This document shows positions 22,430 to 34,856 of a stretch of DNA of 64,000 nt, piece by piece. The translations under genes were made by a program, and so were the position numbers. The notes under the pieces were generated by a model. It did no database searches, was not told the DNA's origin, and saw nothing but the letters and a program-made list of their open reading frames with translations. Source of the stretch: Ligula intestinalis. Its lineage: Eukaryota; Platyhelminthes; Cestoda; Diphyllobothriidea; Diphyllobothriidae. Location: positions 50,993,954 to 51,057,953 of the forward strand of contig JAYGXS010000001.1 of assembly GCA_036362985.1 (NCBI GenBank). Reading direction: 5' to 3'. Numbering within the stretch: position 1 is the first letter of the stretch; each line of letters begins with the position of its first letter.

Positions 22430-22640
22430 CAACTGCAGTCTGTCGTGAACGTGAGCGACTGCGGCAATTAGCTGAATCATGTGGTGCAACGCACATTTTT
22501 ACATGAAGCTATTTGAGAGCATTCCTTTCAATGACTTCCTGTTTCCAGGAAATATGGCTTAGATTTTGCCTCTTTCTCAACCAGCACGCTTTAGCTCCAT
22601 ATTTGTTAGACGTAGTAGAGGTATCTTTACAATTTGGAAA
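22430..22640 (+). repeat. Direct repeat, copy 1 (unclassified family)
   Basis: The copy aligns with 23640-23845: shared CTGCAGTC, GCAACG, AAGCTATTT.AGAGCATTC, TTTC.GGAAATA, TTTGCCTC and CCATATTTGTTA-like words in the same order and spacing. No coding content. Confidence 0.6.
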
Positions 22641-22699
22641 AGGTAAAAACATAGAAAACCAAGGATATACCAAAAATTACATGGATAGCCGAACTAATT

Positions 22700-23240
22700 T
22701 ATGTGTCAGGAGTAGTTGAAGATTACATTTTGACCATCGCTCCTGACGATGTCTACCCCGCGCTTTAGCAGAATGAGGAATCGTGGAGACTGCGGCTGGA
22801 GTACAGTGAAATTAGACTCTCCGGATCTGCCCCACTCTCACACCACTCCTACACCGGACCTGATGTCAAGACAAACTCGAGAAGACGGGAGATTGAGAAG
22901 GGCACAGATGGCTGGTGCACCCAACACTCAACACGCGTACTAACAGCACACCTCACTAGGTAGATTCCCGCCTGGGAGCACCATAGAGGTTACATTCAGA
23001 AGGAGCCATTGAGCCCAAATCTCAGCCTGCAGTAAGCCACTCTACGCAACACACACACTGGGCTGACTGTGGTGTCCAAGTTACCCCATCAGCGTAACGC
23101 CATAGTTTCAAACGCATCAGGTTGTTTATAGTGAGGAACGAAATGCGCTGAGGGTCGACCTCACTCTCCCTCGTCGTCAGAAACAGGCCACCGCCCAGCT
23201 GATTGGTCGTCTGAGGTGAGATGAGCACAGTGCTTTCACC
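22700..23240. repeat. GC-richer block between the direct repeats
   Basis: A composition island with CA-rich words (CACACACAC at about 23046) and no recognised protein motif. Its placement between two direct repeats makes a composite element possible, but nothing proves it. Confidence 0.3.
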
Positions 23241-23639
23241 TATCTGAGGACCCTCTGCTGAAAGTAGTTGGAGATATATTTACGCACACATGCACGTAAT
23301 ACGGTAGTTCCTTTAAGCTCACGTCTGCTACAAGCAAAGCAGGATGATTGCTAGTCTGCATGGCTCATAATGAATGATGTGAGCCATGATGTGAGACATG
23401 AACAACTTCTATAAATAAACGCTACTTAGTGATTAAAAGTAGTATTATGATAATAATTATTTGTAACATGAGACGCTGTTCTGACAACGGTCGGATTGCA
23501 TTGTTGCGCTGATTATGAAGAGCTTTGTCAGAGATACCCACTGTGCCCCTTGCACCAAAAGAGCCCCATGCTTGGTATTTCGAATGTAGGGTTTAAGCGG
23601 GCGTCCATAAAATGGAGGTCCGCTCCTAATCGTCCCTGC

Positions 23640-23845
23640 CAATTTCGGCCTGCAAACTGCAGTCCGTTTTAAATGAGGCCTTTTGCGACAATATGTGGAG
23701 TCATGCAGTGCAACGTATGACATTAAGCTATTTTTAGAGCATTCTTTTATTTGGCTTCTTGCTTTCTGGAAATACATCTCATATTTTACCTCAGCACTCT
23801 TCACCTCCCTATTTGTTACCCGCAGCAGAAGCATGTTTACGGAAA
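23640..23845 (+). repeat. Direct repeat, copy 2 (unclassified family)
   Basis: Partner of 22430-22640, about 1.2 kb away, same orientation. The minus strand is open for 194 codons across 23457-24041. No domain is recognised there, and the overlap with a repeat argues against a host gene. Confidence 0.6.
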
Positions 23846-24359
23846 CGATGTGCGCCCATGTTGAGGCATGAATAAATGCTATAAACATCAAAAAACGTGA
23901 CGAATGGGCCATATAAGCATTAAACTGAGAGTGGTCGACAAACATGATGGCACTTACTGCAATACTGATCCATTTTCCTTCTAAAGGTTTATATGGATGT
24001 AAAATTAACAATGTCCTCATGCAAAGCATTCTAAGCCTCAACCACGGTACTAGAGATGAAGGACTTTCGTGCGTTCAGGCTGGTATCAGTCACGCGTAGA
24101 TTGCGTTGAGAACCTCGCAGCTGTTTGCTGTTTACTCGAAGAAACGTCCAAATACAGGATAGCATATCATGCACTACAGAAGAAGGGGATGCTATCACTG
24201 GAACAAGAATTTTATTTTCGTGAAGTTTCGGATTCTGTCAAGAATCCATACTCATAGGTAACCGTAGAACAGTGTGAAACATGAGGAGATTGGGATGATA
24301 CATGCACAGCTTGTGCGGTATTTTTAGTTTGTAGCGGCCATCTGCATGCGTACTATAAG

Positions 24360-26125
24360 TATCAGCTCCATTTACCACAACTTGGGGTCGTGTTTTGTGC
24401 GGTGATGTCTTGACACTGCGCTTTCGATTCAGTAATTTCCGTGATTTCGTTGTCCGTGCCGGATGCGGGCTTCATAATTGCGCGACAATTGTGTTCGCTG
24501 TCGTTGGAGATATTGCTGAGCCCGGCCCTACCCACGTTACTTATTCTCCTGTTCAGGCGATGAGTTAGTACGCAGTATGAGAAGGGCAACTCATTGCGCT
24601 TGTTGATTGACTGGTGGCCTGAAAACCATGACGTGAGCAGCTCGCGGCTCACGCAACTGTCACCTCTTTCGCGAATGTTTGCCTTTTAACCTTGAAAATA
24701 TGGCCGGGTTCCGTCGAGTGAGCTGCAACCTTGGAGTACGCGTCTTTATTCCGCACCACCGTTGCGGGCTCGGCCAGTCACGTCCGGAGTTATCTCGCGG
24801 TTTCTCCGACGTAGTTGTTTTTGCACAGCTGCATCGGATCCGCTAAACGACTCCAGCCGTTTTCTGCTGTGGCAGTGGGTCTTTTGGTCTCATGACCCGG
24901 CGCCCATTGGTTTATTCTGACCTGTGCGCGACTCCAACTACAGGTTGGGTTAGCCAGTTAAATTTTGGATTCTTGTCTCGTCTGCATATGCATTGGCTGG
25001 CAAAGCTGCACGGGTGAACATTCGCTATCAGTACACGCCAAATATATGGCTATTCAGCAGCATGTCACCAACTTTGCTTCAATGCGTCTCAACGCACCGC
25101 TATAGCGTTCTTCCGCAGCTGCGGTTGTGACTGATTGAGTGGTTGTTGTTGAAGTTAAGGACATGTTTAGTGTTGGTCGATTTCCTGAACGCCTTAGTTT
25201 TTAGGCCACTGTCGTTTTCCCGACAAACGAGGGCATCCAGGAAGACTAGCTGGTTATTTTCGTTTTCCTACACCGTAAATTGAATGTTCGGAAAGACGGC
25301 ATTTCGACGTTTCTTGAATATCAGTAACTGATCCCACTCAATTACGACGAAGATGTCGTCCACATACCGAGGCCAGAATTTCGGTTTGTGGTGATGGCTA
25401 TGAGTCCGTAAATTGGCGAACCAATGGACGTGCCCTCCACTTGCTCGTAGATGATTCGTCCGAAGATAAAGTAAGTCTTGGGATAGAATTTAAGGAATTG
25501 GAGGATTTCGGCGTGTCCGAGGCAATTCTCCGCTTCATAATATTTGTATCGTGGGAGTAAGCGAATGGTATTTACTGCCAGTTCCTGTGCAACAGACGTA
25601 AAACGGGACGTGACATCAAAAGATACCAGGACATCGTTTGGCAGGAGGCTTACCCCTTTAAGTCTCTCCAAGAATTTTGTTGACGACCTGACTGTGGTGG
25701 TTAATCAGCGGTCAAGAATTTGAGACTTTGCTAGCCCGTTGGTTGGTGTTTCTCTGAGGCCGGATGGGTGCGGCCTCTATGTGCACTTTGGGGAGACCAC
25801 AGCAGTGGGTCAGGACCGTTCCTTGCGCTCTCGCCATGCGTCGGTCGATTGGCGATATTGCATCTCAGTTCTCCATTGCCAACGGCATTGTGTTGATCTC
25901 GCGTGTCGGCGTTTTTACGGGGTAAGATTTGCATGCAAAAATAGAGTTCTTGTTCCAGTGTTCGTGTTTTCTTCTTCTGAACTGCTTCCTGGAACTCGCA
26001 TATTCGCTTTTATCGGCAATGCAATGTAGTAGTTTTGTGTGGAATCGCCACGTACCTGCCTCCGAAATATGCGACTTTTTCTGTGGTTTGAACTCCGTGA
26101 CATTGACATTGATCTGAGAAGCACT
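24360..26125 (-). mobile_element. Penelope-like element (RT plus GIY-YIG endonuclease), degenerate
   Basis: On the minus strand, 5' to 3': an N-terminal region (~26100-25760) ending in PQSAHRGRTHP.., equivalent to PKVHK.G.PLRPI. The RT follows (25671-25342) with LKGVSLLPNDVLVSFDVTSRF, then RYKYYEAENCLGHAEILQFL, YFIFGRIIYEQVEGTSIGSP and a shifted WARYVDD-like region. Next are a linker, a GIY-YIG-type patch NNYVGETAR (about 24800) with KDAYSKVAAHSTEPGH after it, and a C-terminal RELLTSWFSGHQSINKRNEL (about 24640). This is the Penelope layout. Stops and frame changes make it inactive. Confidence 0.87.
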
Positions 26126-26129
26126 GTAG

Positions 26130-26512
26130 TCAGCATCGGGTGAGTCCAGAGTTAGTGCAGCCAGGCTTCCTTTGCGTGTCCTGCTCTGTCGAAGTGTTGA
26201 GCGCGTAGTCGTCCACGAAGAACAGGTCGTGCGCTCTGCCATAGCATACGTGCGTTGAAGCTTGCATACGCCGAATGTTCTGTAGGCGATGCAGATCCCA
26301 GGATGCTCAGCACGACAGGCATCCATCAGCATGGTGAAGAACATGAGACTGAAGAGGGTAGATAAGAGGACGCTGCACTGCTCCATTCTGTTGGTCACTC
26401 CAAAATCTTCAGATAACGCCCCCGTCTCAGTGAATCGCGCCATCGAAGAGGAGTAAAAGTTTTTGGTTAATGCAGGCTTCACATCGTTACTTGGTCCATC
26501 TTTTCTAATCAT
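26130..26512 (-). mobile_element. LINE RT fragment (palm, minus strand)
   Basis: The reading ARFTETGALSEDFGVTNRME, then STLFSLMFFTMLMDACRAEH matches the non-LTR RT block (G..SE.F.V.NGVKQGCVLAPTLFS..F..ML). A shifted frame gives HDLFFVDDYALNTSTEQD near 26195-26233, where FVDD replaces the usual (Y/F)ADD. It abuts the N-terminus of the Penelope-like element, so one probably inserted beside or into the other. Confidence 0.78.
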
Positions 26513-26519
26513 TGCTACT

Positions 26520-27440
26520 GAAAATTTGCAGTGGATGTCATGGCGATCCTAAAAAGGTATTAACTTTCAAATAACCGCGTCGGCTATAGGCCGTTTGCCG
26601 CATGCATGCGATGTTAATCCTGCAAACAACTAAACTTTTCTGTCCAACTTTACCCGTTATGGTTCTTTTGGCCTTAGGTGGGTTAGCGGACTAGGTTCGA
26701 CGGGCAGCGAACTATATAGGGGTCGCCTGAGGGTGAACAGCTATAATAACCTCTTACTTATAAAATTTCAGTAGGAAGAAATTCCGATACTTACAATTTT
26801 CCGCGCAAAAAAGTGGTACGTGTCGAAACGGCAGAGAAAGATCGCGTCTGTTTCTTCTTTAAAAGATTAAATCTCTTGCACATAGGCGATGGAAAATATC
26901 ATTTGCATTTGCCTGTAAAATTCTGACCGGGAAGCCATCTGGTCCAGGTCTACAAAATTGAATAAAACATCGAATGGTTACAGTCGGGATCCCAGAATAT
27001 AAAAGTCATGGTTGCGAGGACGGCGTCAGACCGAACCCAAGAGGTCGGAAGTGCAGCGAACGAGTTTTCAATGAACGTTCTCGACAGCAGGCACTGAAGT
27101 TATCAGCTGTCATCTTGGTGTCAGCTATGCTGTTTCCTAAGAAGTCTCGAAGTATGGAACGCCATGTTTACTTCTGAGCATTAACTGTGCTGGAAGAGTT
27201 TCAAAACATGCAACCAAGAGTTTTCGGTCAAGTTGACTCCATCAGCTAACTGTTTTTTTAAGCTAGCGTCTTAACCTGCTCAAAGATGCGTTGGATGGAA
27301 AAGACGTGAGTGTTTACAAATACGTTATCCATGACATTCACTTTTTTCTTGGGGGGAGCAAGACAGGAAATGAGTGGATCCAAAACGTTTTAAAAAATTC
27401 ACATACAATCATAAAACGAACATAGTCTGGTCGTGGGGAT
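26520..27440. other. No recognisable gene
   Basis: No motif found on either strand between the RT fragment and the LINE endonuclease. It could be eroded LINE sequence. Confidence 0.3.
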
Positions 27441-27449
27441 TAGAAATTT

Positions 27450-28225
27450 CAGTAACACATCTGTATATACTGTTCAGAAATCATAGAAGAAATCACATCC
27501 TCGGATAGTGTAGGATCAACTAAGGTTTGGTCTGAACTTACGCGTAGGTCTAAAGATGACACTAAGAACGGCTGGCAAAGTCTGCAGAAAATAAGGTCAA
27601 GTATGCTTGACCCCCAGTTTAAAAATCGACCACCTGATCCCACGTGCCGATATCTGCGGCCTGAAGTATGTGCTTGAGTTTTTAAGGACAGAAGGATGGA
27701 AACCAGTGAATTTAAGGTCGATTGAAAGCACTTACAACCATGCCGCACTTAAACTCTAGGTCAAATGTCACATGTGAGAAGCAAATTTCGTAATCCTCAC
27801 TGGCGTTGGGTAGACGATAGATTCCACAAACAAGTAAAGAATATTTATTCTTTAGAGCAACAGAGAGCCACCATCTCACTTCCACCGCAGTAAATTGCGG
27901 ACGGCCAAACGGCTGAAATGTGAATGGTTGCTCGACATAGACAGTACTACCTCCGCCTGGACCATCATGTCAGTCATCCTGAATGTAGATGCAGTATAGA
28001 TTAGGGAGTTTGGATTCGGCTAAGCAGGGTGCTGCTCATCTTTCTGTTACAAGAACAAAACCTGCATGGTGGAAGGAAGCTACAGTCTGAAGCAGGGGCA
28101 GCTTATCAAGCAGACATGAGACATTCAAAACGAACAATTTTAGGGAGGATGCCTTTGTTTTGTGAGACGGGGCAACTAGGCTGTTAGAATTATTGCCTTC
28201 TGCCAAAGGAGTAATCATTTTACTT
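27450..28225 (-). mobile_element. CR1-like LINE endonuclease domain, degenerate
   Basis: On the minus strand from about 28190: LFVLNVSCLLDKLPLL, HHAGFVLVTE, a DGPGGGSTVYVEQPF segment, LLVCGIYRLPNASE, IHWFPSF and finally GSSILDLIFC. These follow the order of LINE AP-endonuclease motifs (NVRSL..K, PD....TE, GGG..VY, GV.YRPP, GDFN, ...LDL). Stops and shifts are frequent. Confidence 0.75.
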
Positions 28226-28935
28226 GGATGATGCGTCCGTTCCTTATGTTGAGATGCGACTCGCCATAAGTCCGTCGATTTCTCACTTCTACTATAAAAC
28301 GTATCATTTTCGTTCGCTCTGTCAGTTCGTAATCTGGCTGGAAAAAACTTAGGGACGCAGAATCTTTAGGAAGGATCTTATCTGTAGCAGGAGCTCTTCC
28401 TGGTCTCGTTTTCAGATATGCGTTTAGGAGGTTATGACCTACGCTTTTAATCAGGTGCTAACGGAGCCTTCCCTATTGTATGTGCTGTAAGAAAGTGGGT
28501 TAAGTCAGCGTCCGTTAGCAACCATTCGGAGAAGGTTTAAGTCACGTTTAACTCGCTCCTTTGGAATTGGTGTCAGTTACTCTGAGACCACTTTACAACT
28601 GGGTTGTGCTTTCGATCCATTTTGGAGCCTGTTGTGATTTCTCATCTTTCGGTTGAGCAAGCGCTTGCATCCAGTTCGCTTCTGTCAACAGTTCCAGATA
28701 AACTGGGTACCGGGCTGGCCAAACTGAAAACCGTGAACAGTTGAGTCTTCTTAACCTTTCCCTCTTTGTCTTTTGGAATTCAATAGTCACTTCAACATCA
28801 CGTTCTGGTGCGGTCTCCTGCAGCGAAGTAGGGCTGGGTTTTAAAAGCAGATCATTGCTGATGCTACCTGAGCCGAGCGACGATAGAATGGGCAATGAAA
28901 TCTTTTGAACTCCTTTTAAATGAATCAATAAATAA
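28226..28935 (-). mobile_element. Probable 5' part of the same LINE (ORF1 or linker)
   Basis: The minus strand is open for 111 codons at 28928-28593, with a charged stretch (EFQKTKRERLRRLNCSRFSV). It lies immediately upstream of the endonuclease in the right order for a LINE. I cannot identify a specific ORF1 domain. Confidence 0.35.
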
Positions 28936-30515
28936 ATTGAATATTTTGAGGCTCACGGGGCCCTTATATTGCAATATTAATACTGTGGTAAAAAATACCG
29001 GCTCCATGTGAGTAACTGCATATGTAACCCAAATAAGTACTATGGTCCGCAGCTTACGTAGCATCTCATGCACAACGGATCGTCATTTAAAATAAAACGC
29101 AAAAAATGTGTGATAACTATGATGAGCTAAGAAGGAAGCAGTGAAAAATCATACTCGAAAGTTGGAGGTAGAGTTCATATATTTCAAAAAATGTATGATA
29201 AAACCGCTTCACTCAAAAATAATGTTTGGATAAAAATAATGCAGTTAGATAGGATTATGATGCTGATGATACCCTTTGAGGGTTTAGTACGGTCCTTTCC
29301 ATGAGATATATCATATAACATCCGAACCTACTGTTCATACCCCTCAGAGATTTGAAACGGGAGGAGCTCAGCGCGGACCACAAAGTCGAAAAAAAGAGGG
29401 GACAGTATATGTCACGAACTCATTACTGAAAGTCGGGAGATGCGACCTAACAGACTGCAGCGTCCACCGACAAGGGGACAAAAACAGAAGAACCCGCTAC
29501 GATCATCAACAGAGATCGTGAAGACCATCGTAACGGTTGCAAAACGGAGAAGGCTTGTCAACAGTTAGCAATGATGGTTAAAAAAGGAGACTAAAAATGG
29601 TTGCGAAGGTTAACTCTGCAGAAGATACTATAAACAAATAGGGCAACCAATTTAATATCAAGGGATCCGCTGCAAATAACCGGAGGGTCTGTTTGAAATT
29701 TAAAAAGTTGTGTGTATGGGAAGGAAAGAGACAATATGGGTTTTATTTTGTTAGTATTGTACCTCTGCAGTCCGTTTTTCTCACTTCAAACAAATTTCTT
29801 ATTTCGCACACTATTGGCCAAGTATGAAAGCAAAGCAAAGCCAATAGCGACTGCAAAAGAAGGGGTTTGTATCAGGTTTTGGCCTGTCTTCTAGGGTTTT
29901 GACGGTGACCAAAATGCGCTTTACAAATAAACCTTAATATAGCAACATGGTATGTCTTTGAATACCGCTAATGTAGACGACCATTTTATTTTGAGTGGAA
30001 TATTATTCCAAATCAAAGCAATCTTGGAGATCATAGGCAAAAACGGTTAAGTGTGAAGCCAAGCACTGGTGAAATGACTACTGAGAAATTGTGATTGACG
30101 TAAGATCGATCTACAGGAGTGAGAGCGTTAAATTCGTGGTAGACTATGGCTTGAGTAAATGCGAAACAGGAGGCAGGGGCTGGCATCGAGTGTCCTTACC
30201 CACATAAATGTAAGATTCGCTAACTGACATCTCTCTGGATCCAGAAAGATGAAATGGTATTCCAGTAAAAACTCTGAACATCTGTAATTTTACTGCGGTT
30301 ATGGGGTGTTCATCAGACCAAGGATAGGGCAGCAATATTCTGGGAAGTATTTATATGCGGTAGATTTTAGCACTATTCCGAAAAGAAGAAATTATTTGAT
30401 ATAAAACCGCATATCTGTGCAGTTCTTGCAGAAATTTGATCTGCGGGAGATTATAGTGTAAGCTTAATCCCTTAACGTAGATATACATTGGCAAAGAATG
30501 GATGTATAAATGCCA
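28936..30515. other. No recognisable gene
   Basis: AT-rich DNA without motifs. Short open stretches are no longer than expected by chance. Confidence 0.3.
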
Positions 30516-30524
30516 CTTTATCCA

Positions 30525-31420
30525 AATGCATAACCGTTTAGTCGGGCATCAGTTATCCAGAAGGACTTGGGTGTGTGGATAACTTCTTTACTCAAACCAA
30601 CGCTGAACTGTACGAAGGCGAAGTTGGCCAGATCTATGTTACAGCTGATTAGACGAGCCTTTATGGGGTTTGAAAAAGACAGCTTTTCCAAAATCTTTGG
30701 AAGCTTCATTCGGCCGCACTTGAAGTTCGTTATACAGGCCTGGAGACCATGAACTGTCAAAGATAGTACTGCCTTAGAGAAGGTCCAGAGGCGAGCGACA
30801 AAGATGGTCAAAGGTCTAGGAACATTGCCCTATGAAAGCAGAATGTACATTCTCGACCTATTTCCCCTTTCCTATGGACAACTCCGAGGGAACCTCATTT
30901 TAACTTTCCGTATTATGAATAACCTGCAATTTTGTTTCGTTCCTGGTGATTTCTTTGCCCAGGCTAACATGCCAACTTTGCGCGGGCATTCCCTTAAACT
31001 ATGCCCGGGCAAAGCAAGGATCGACGGAAGAAAACTTTTCTTTGCAAACAGAGTAGTTTCAGCGTGGAACGTTCTTCCAGAAAAGGTAGTCCTCTCCACT
31101 GGTGTCCATGCATTTCAGAGTAGACTGGACATGTATCAAGCGCAAACGCAATGAAGGTAAAAAGTCCTTCATCAGATTACAATGAATAACTTTACAATGA
31201 ATCACATTGCTTATCACATACACTGCATCGAATTATACTACTCGCGATTTGCAAGTAGCCATATATTTTTTCTGTCATATTTTTATATTGTCTTCCCGTA
31301 CCATGTAACTGTCGAACATTTTAAATTTTTCAACTTTTCAACTCATTTCCTATCATCCTGCTACCAACAGGGAGTTCAAAGTCATTCACCTTTCTTTCCC
31401 TCAATAAACTGATACTGATA
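30525..31420 (+). mobile_element. 5'-truncated CR1-like LINE, copy A (ORF2 C-terminus and 3' end)
   Basis: Almost clean C-terminus: IQKDLGVWITSLLKPTLNC, then LIRRAFMGFEKDSFSKIFGS, KVQRRATKMVKGLGTLPYES, ILDLFPLSYGQLRGNLILTF, LRGHSLKLCPGKARIDGRKL and VVSAWNVLPEKVVLSTGVHA, ending QTQ-stop near 31152. The first half carries one stop. The 3' end AATAAACTGATACTGATAC (about 31402) is typical of CR1-like elements. It starts abruptly after RT, as expected from incomplete reverse transcription. Confidence 0.9.
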
Positions 31421-31509
31421 CATTCAAACTTATGTAGCTTCCTAATACTGCGGAAGGATTTTTTCGTGTTTGCTCGTTTTGCTTTTGTCCCAACTACTCG
31501 TCCGTGTCA

Positions 31510-32470
31510 TTTTACATCGCTAATGAGCCGGGTTGTTATAGTCGTATACTCGGGATTACATGTGGTGAGTGGCGTCCCAAAAGGCTCAGTTTGAAGTCCA
31601 GCATTATTCCTTGTCTTCATCAAAGACTGTGTGAGGGATCTAAATTGTGATTTCACCTTATTCGCTGACGTCATAAAATTATGGAAAGTAGTCTAAAATA
31701 TGGCAGATGAAAGCAATCTGCAAGCTAACTTGAACGTGTTGGAGGGCTGGTAAAAGCATTAACTTAAGCCGTTCACTGTTATTAAATGCAAATTTCTTCA
31801 AATCGGTAATTGTAGGGCGTCCAGCCGGAGGGTATATTCTTTAAATGGTACACCGCTGCAAAAAAGTTGAGTCAGAAGGACTTGGGTGGGTGGATTACTC
31901 CTTCACTCAAACTAACGCTTAACTGTACGAGGGCAGCGAAATCGGCCAGATCTATATTACAGCTGATTAAACGAGCCTTTATGGGGTTTGAAAAAAAAAG
32001 CTATTCCAAAATATTGGGAAGCTTCGTTCAGCCGTACTTAAAACTCGCTATACAGGCATGGAGACCTTGGACTGTCAAAGACTTCACCGTCTTAAGGAAG
32101 GTCCAAATGCCGGCAAAACAGGTCTGATAAAACTGTCATGCGAAAGCAGACTGCCAACCCTCGACCTATTTCCCCTTTCCTACATACAACGTTGAGGAGA
32201 CCTCATCCTTACCTTCCGTATTATGAATAACCTGGATTGTTGCTTCCTCTCCATCGATTTAGTAACCTAGGTAAAAACGCCAATTTTGCGCGGGCATCCC
32301 CTCAAAATACGCCCCGGCAAAGGAGAGATCGACGGACGAAGGTACTTCTTTAGCAACAGAGTAGTTGCAGCGTGGAACGCCCTTCCCGAAGTCGTTGTCC
32401 TCTTTACCTGTGCTAATTCATTTGAAGGCAGACTGGACATGCACCAAATCCCGTAATGACAGACCACCGT
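31510..32470 (+). mobile_element. 5'-truncated CR1-like LINE, copy B (same family as A)
   Basis: The copy starts slightly further 5' than copy A: VVSGVPKGSV, ALFLVFIKDCVRDLNCDFTL, then FADV in place of the catalytic FADD, followed by sequence closely matching copy A (roughly 85% over 31875-32100). The C-terminus is shifted and stop-ridden. Two insertions of one family lie in tandem. Confidence 0.87.
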
Positions 32471-32819
32471 GTAAAAACGACATAACATTATACTATACTA
32501 CTTGTGATTAACGAGTAAAGTTTTCCAAGGTTTTGCGTATCATCCTCACCAAATGAACCAATCTTAACATATTTGACTAATACAAGAGAATTCAGCAAGA
32601 AACTTCTTTAAATACCCGGTAGGATATCAGTTGAGCCATTTTTTACGTGCGGCATCTTTTGCGTTCAATAAGTACTTATTTTTTCCAATCAGTTAATCAT
32701 ATTAAAGGAAATAGGCATCGATTATTGAGTACCTTATTTGTAATGTAAAACTGAATGCAGACTGGAAGTGCTTAAACAGGTCCGTAAAATCTAACATTTT
32801 TTTCAAGGAGTTCACAAGC

Positions 32820-33240
32820 GGAGTTAAATCCCTGCCGACTCAAACTCGATTTCGAGCATCTATCTCTCAACGTTCCTTTTCAAGCTTTCTAGCAATTATG
32901 ACATCACAACATCTGTGGAGATGGCATACCAGAACGTGGCCATTCTGGCAGCGAAGGATAATTTCACACACTTGGCCTTGCCTGCTGAATGTGCAGTTAA
33001 AATTGGCACCCTGGAAATCGGTCTCGGAGCAAATTTCAAAAAGTGCCTAAAGGTCAGACAACAACCCAATATCCTTACACAGCGGAACGCCCGTAGGAGA
33101 TCCCCGCAAATTTGCCGATAACTCAACAAAAAATTGATAACGATTGCACATAGAAAGGAGCTTTGGCCTTTTACTGGTTTCGTGGCTGTCATTTGAACGC
33201 TTTCGAGAGTAGCCTGATTTTTGACTTATGAACTCGAACA
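32820..33240 (-). mobile_element. LINE ORF2 C-terminal fragment (minus strand)
   Basis: Minus-strand reading INFLLSYRQICGDLLRAFRC, then CCLTFRHFLKFA, and KLSFAARMATFWYAISTDVV matches the LINE C-terminus (..FPLSYRRLRGDL, F..A, FF..RV...WN.LP..VV). It is a different family from copies A and B. Confidence 0.75.
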
Positions 33241-33749
33241 GCGGTTGTTCGCGCCAATTCAAAACTCACAAAACTGAAGATCAAAGCCCGATTCCCTGGG
33301 AACATAAGAGGCCATTATCACATCACCACTCTATTGTCTATATTAAACAAGAAAAAGTTTTGGCTTTTCTAGCAGTTCCACCTTCAGCACAATCGCTGAT
33401 AGAGGATTATTGTTTTATAGAAGTGGTTAATACCAAAGTTAGACCTGGCCTACGGGGGTGCGTAGGCACAGATGATTGCGGTGAATATATCACAAACAAA
33501 TAGGTACGTACAGCACCTGGAGCCGGTCGTTACTGTCTTAAAACAGCCAGGAGAATCTAACGATAATGACTTTCGCGTGCCAAACGCGTTCTAGGGTCAA
33601 ATCGATGTATTATTCATCGGACAGCCTAGACGGTATGAATAGCACCCAAACTCAGGCTGTCCTATTCAAAAAATATTGTTCAGAGCACCTTTGTCCGCTG
33701 GTAGTTCGTCTTTCAGCTACCATTGCTTTCTTTATAGCAGGCTTTGGAG

Positions 33750-33880
33750 CCTAATGGGCAGCATGAGATTGACTGCGATCGTTTTGTATTTTATTTTGGC
33801 GGCAGGATTAGTGGCGACAGTCAATGCTTCTTTCGTGGGCGAAATTTGCTTAGGATACCTTTTTTATCTTTCCATTCGTT
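33750..33880 (+). other. Short open frame with signal-peptide-like start
   Basis: The reading MRLTAIVLYFILAAGLVATVNA is a plausible signal sequence (short basic start, about 15 hydrophobic residues, small residues at the cut) near 33770. No downstream exon was found. It may be chance. Confidence 0.2.
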
Positions 33881-33889
33881 AAGTGATAA

Positions 33890-34850
33890 GTAAACCAACT
33901 TGTTTATAAGGCTAACTAAAGAGCCCAAGGCATTGCCATATTCGATTGCAGAATTACTGGAATTTCACCTTCCTTAGACCAATTAAAGTTATATCATAGA
34001 TGAAGTACCTCAATTTGTAAAGTACTACTAGATTAAACCGTACGAGCATAAATAAAAGGAGCGTCGTAAAGGTAGCACATGCTACTAAATTGCTGATGCA
34101 TGAATTTTAGGGTTAGGCGCGTCGTCGTCGAATCAATCGTGTATTGTGGGTAGAATTGACATGATGTAGCAGAAACGTAGCCTGCGCCTGAATGCATGTT
34201 AGAGTGCTAAAAACGCGGGTGAAGAATTTTTTATTGAGCAATGAATTACTTAGGTAGAAAAAATACGTCCGATGACCTACACTCTCATTGTGCGTTGTGT
34301 TTCGGTAGTAACTAAGCGAAATTATTGCTAAGCATTCTACAACTTTAAAGTTTAAGTTGACACTCTCTGCGCTTTATTTAAAGTAATAAAACAATAAACA
34401 TTTTCTGGCCCCAGCTTTGCTTTTTACCTACTCATCTATTATTTTCCAGAAAGGTAGCATAATTTAGTCTTCACGTGGATAGCAGTCTACGTCTGTTTGT
34501 TCGTCGCTATATTTCGCTGTACGAAAAAATTACTTTTTGCGAAAAGATCAGTGCAATAAGAAGAAATTCGGACTTCCATGGAAGAAAAGCAAAAGATAGT
34601 CAGGAGCTTGCATATATACGGTGGTCCGATAGTTCCGCATATCACCCTCTCCATTGTTCAACGGAAGATATTCCTTCTTTCCCTTTCTGTAATTTTTGCC
34701 AGAGGAAAGTAATCAGAGAATAATTTTTATTTCGTCAATTTATGTCTCCTTCCCGGATATCTTCCGAATTGGATGTAAAGCACAACGATGTTTGGTAGAC
34801 AATTTAAGGCATTTAAATACGCCAAATATTTAAAAGTATTTTTAAAAAGT
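33890..34850. other. Spacer upstream of the actin-like gene
   Basis: No gene recognised. It should contain the promoter of the actin-like gene, but I see no convincing TATA or initiator beyond general AT richness. Confidence 0.3.
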
Positions 34851-34856
34851 AGTGAG

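Noticed and set aside
23457..24041. 194-codon open stretch on the minus strand as a host gene
   Set aside because: It overlaps one copy of a direct repeat, shows no domain or splice context, and contains no conserved motif.
34788..34794. Alternative first exon of ACTL6 (ATG TTT G, then GTAGAC)
   Set aside because: It also splices in frame, but the start at 34857 (ATG AGC G) matches the family's Met-Ser start better and uses a short intron like the rest of the gene.
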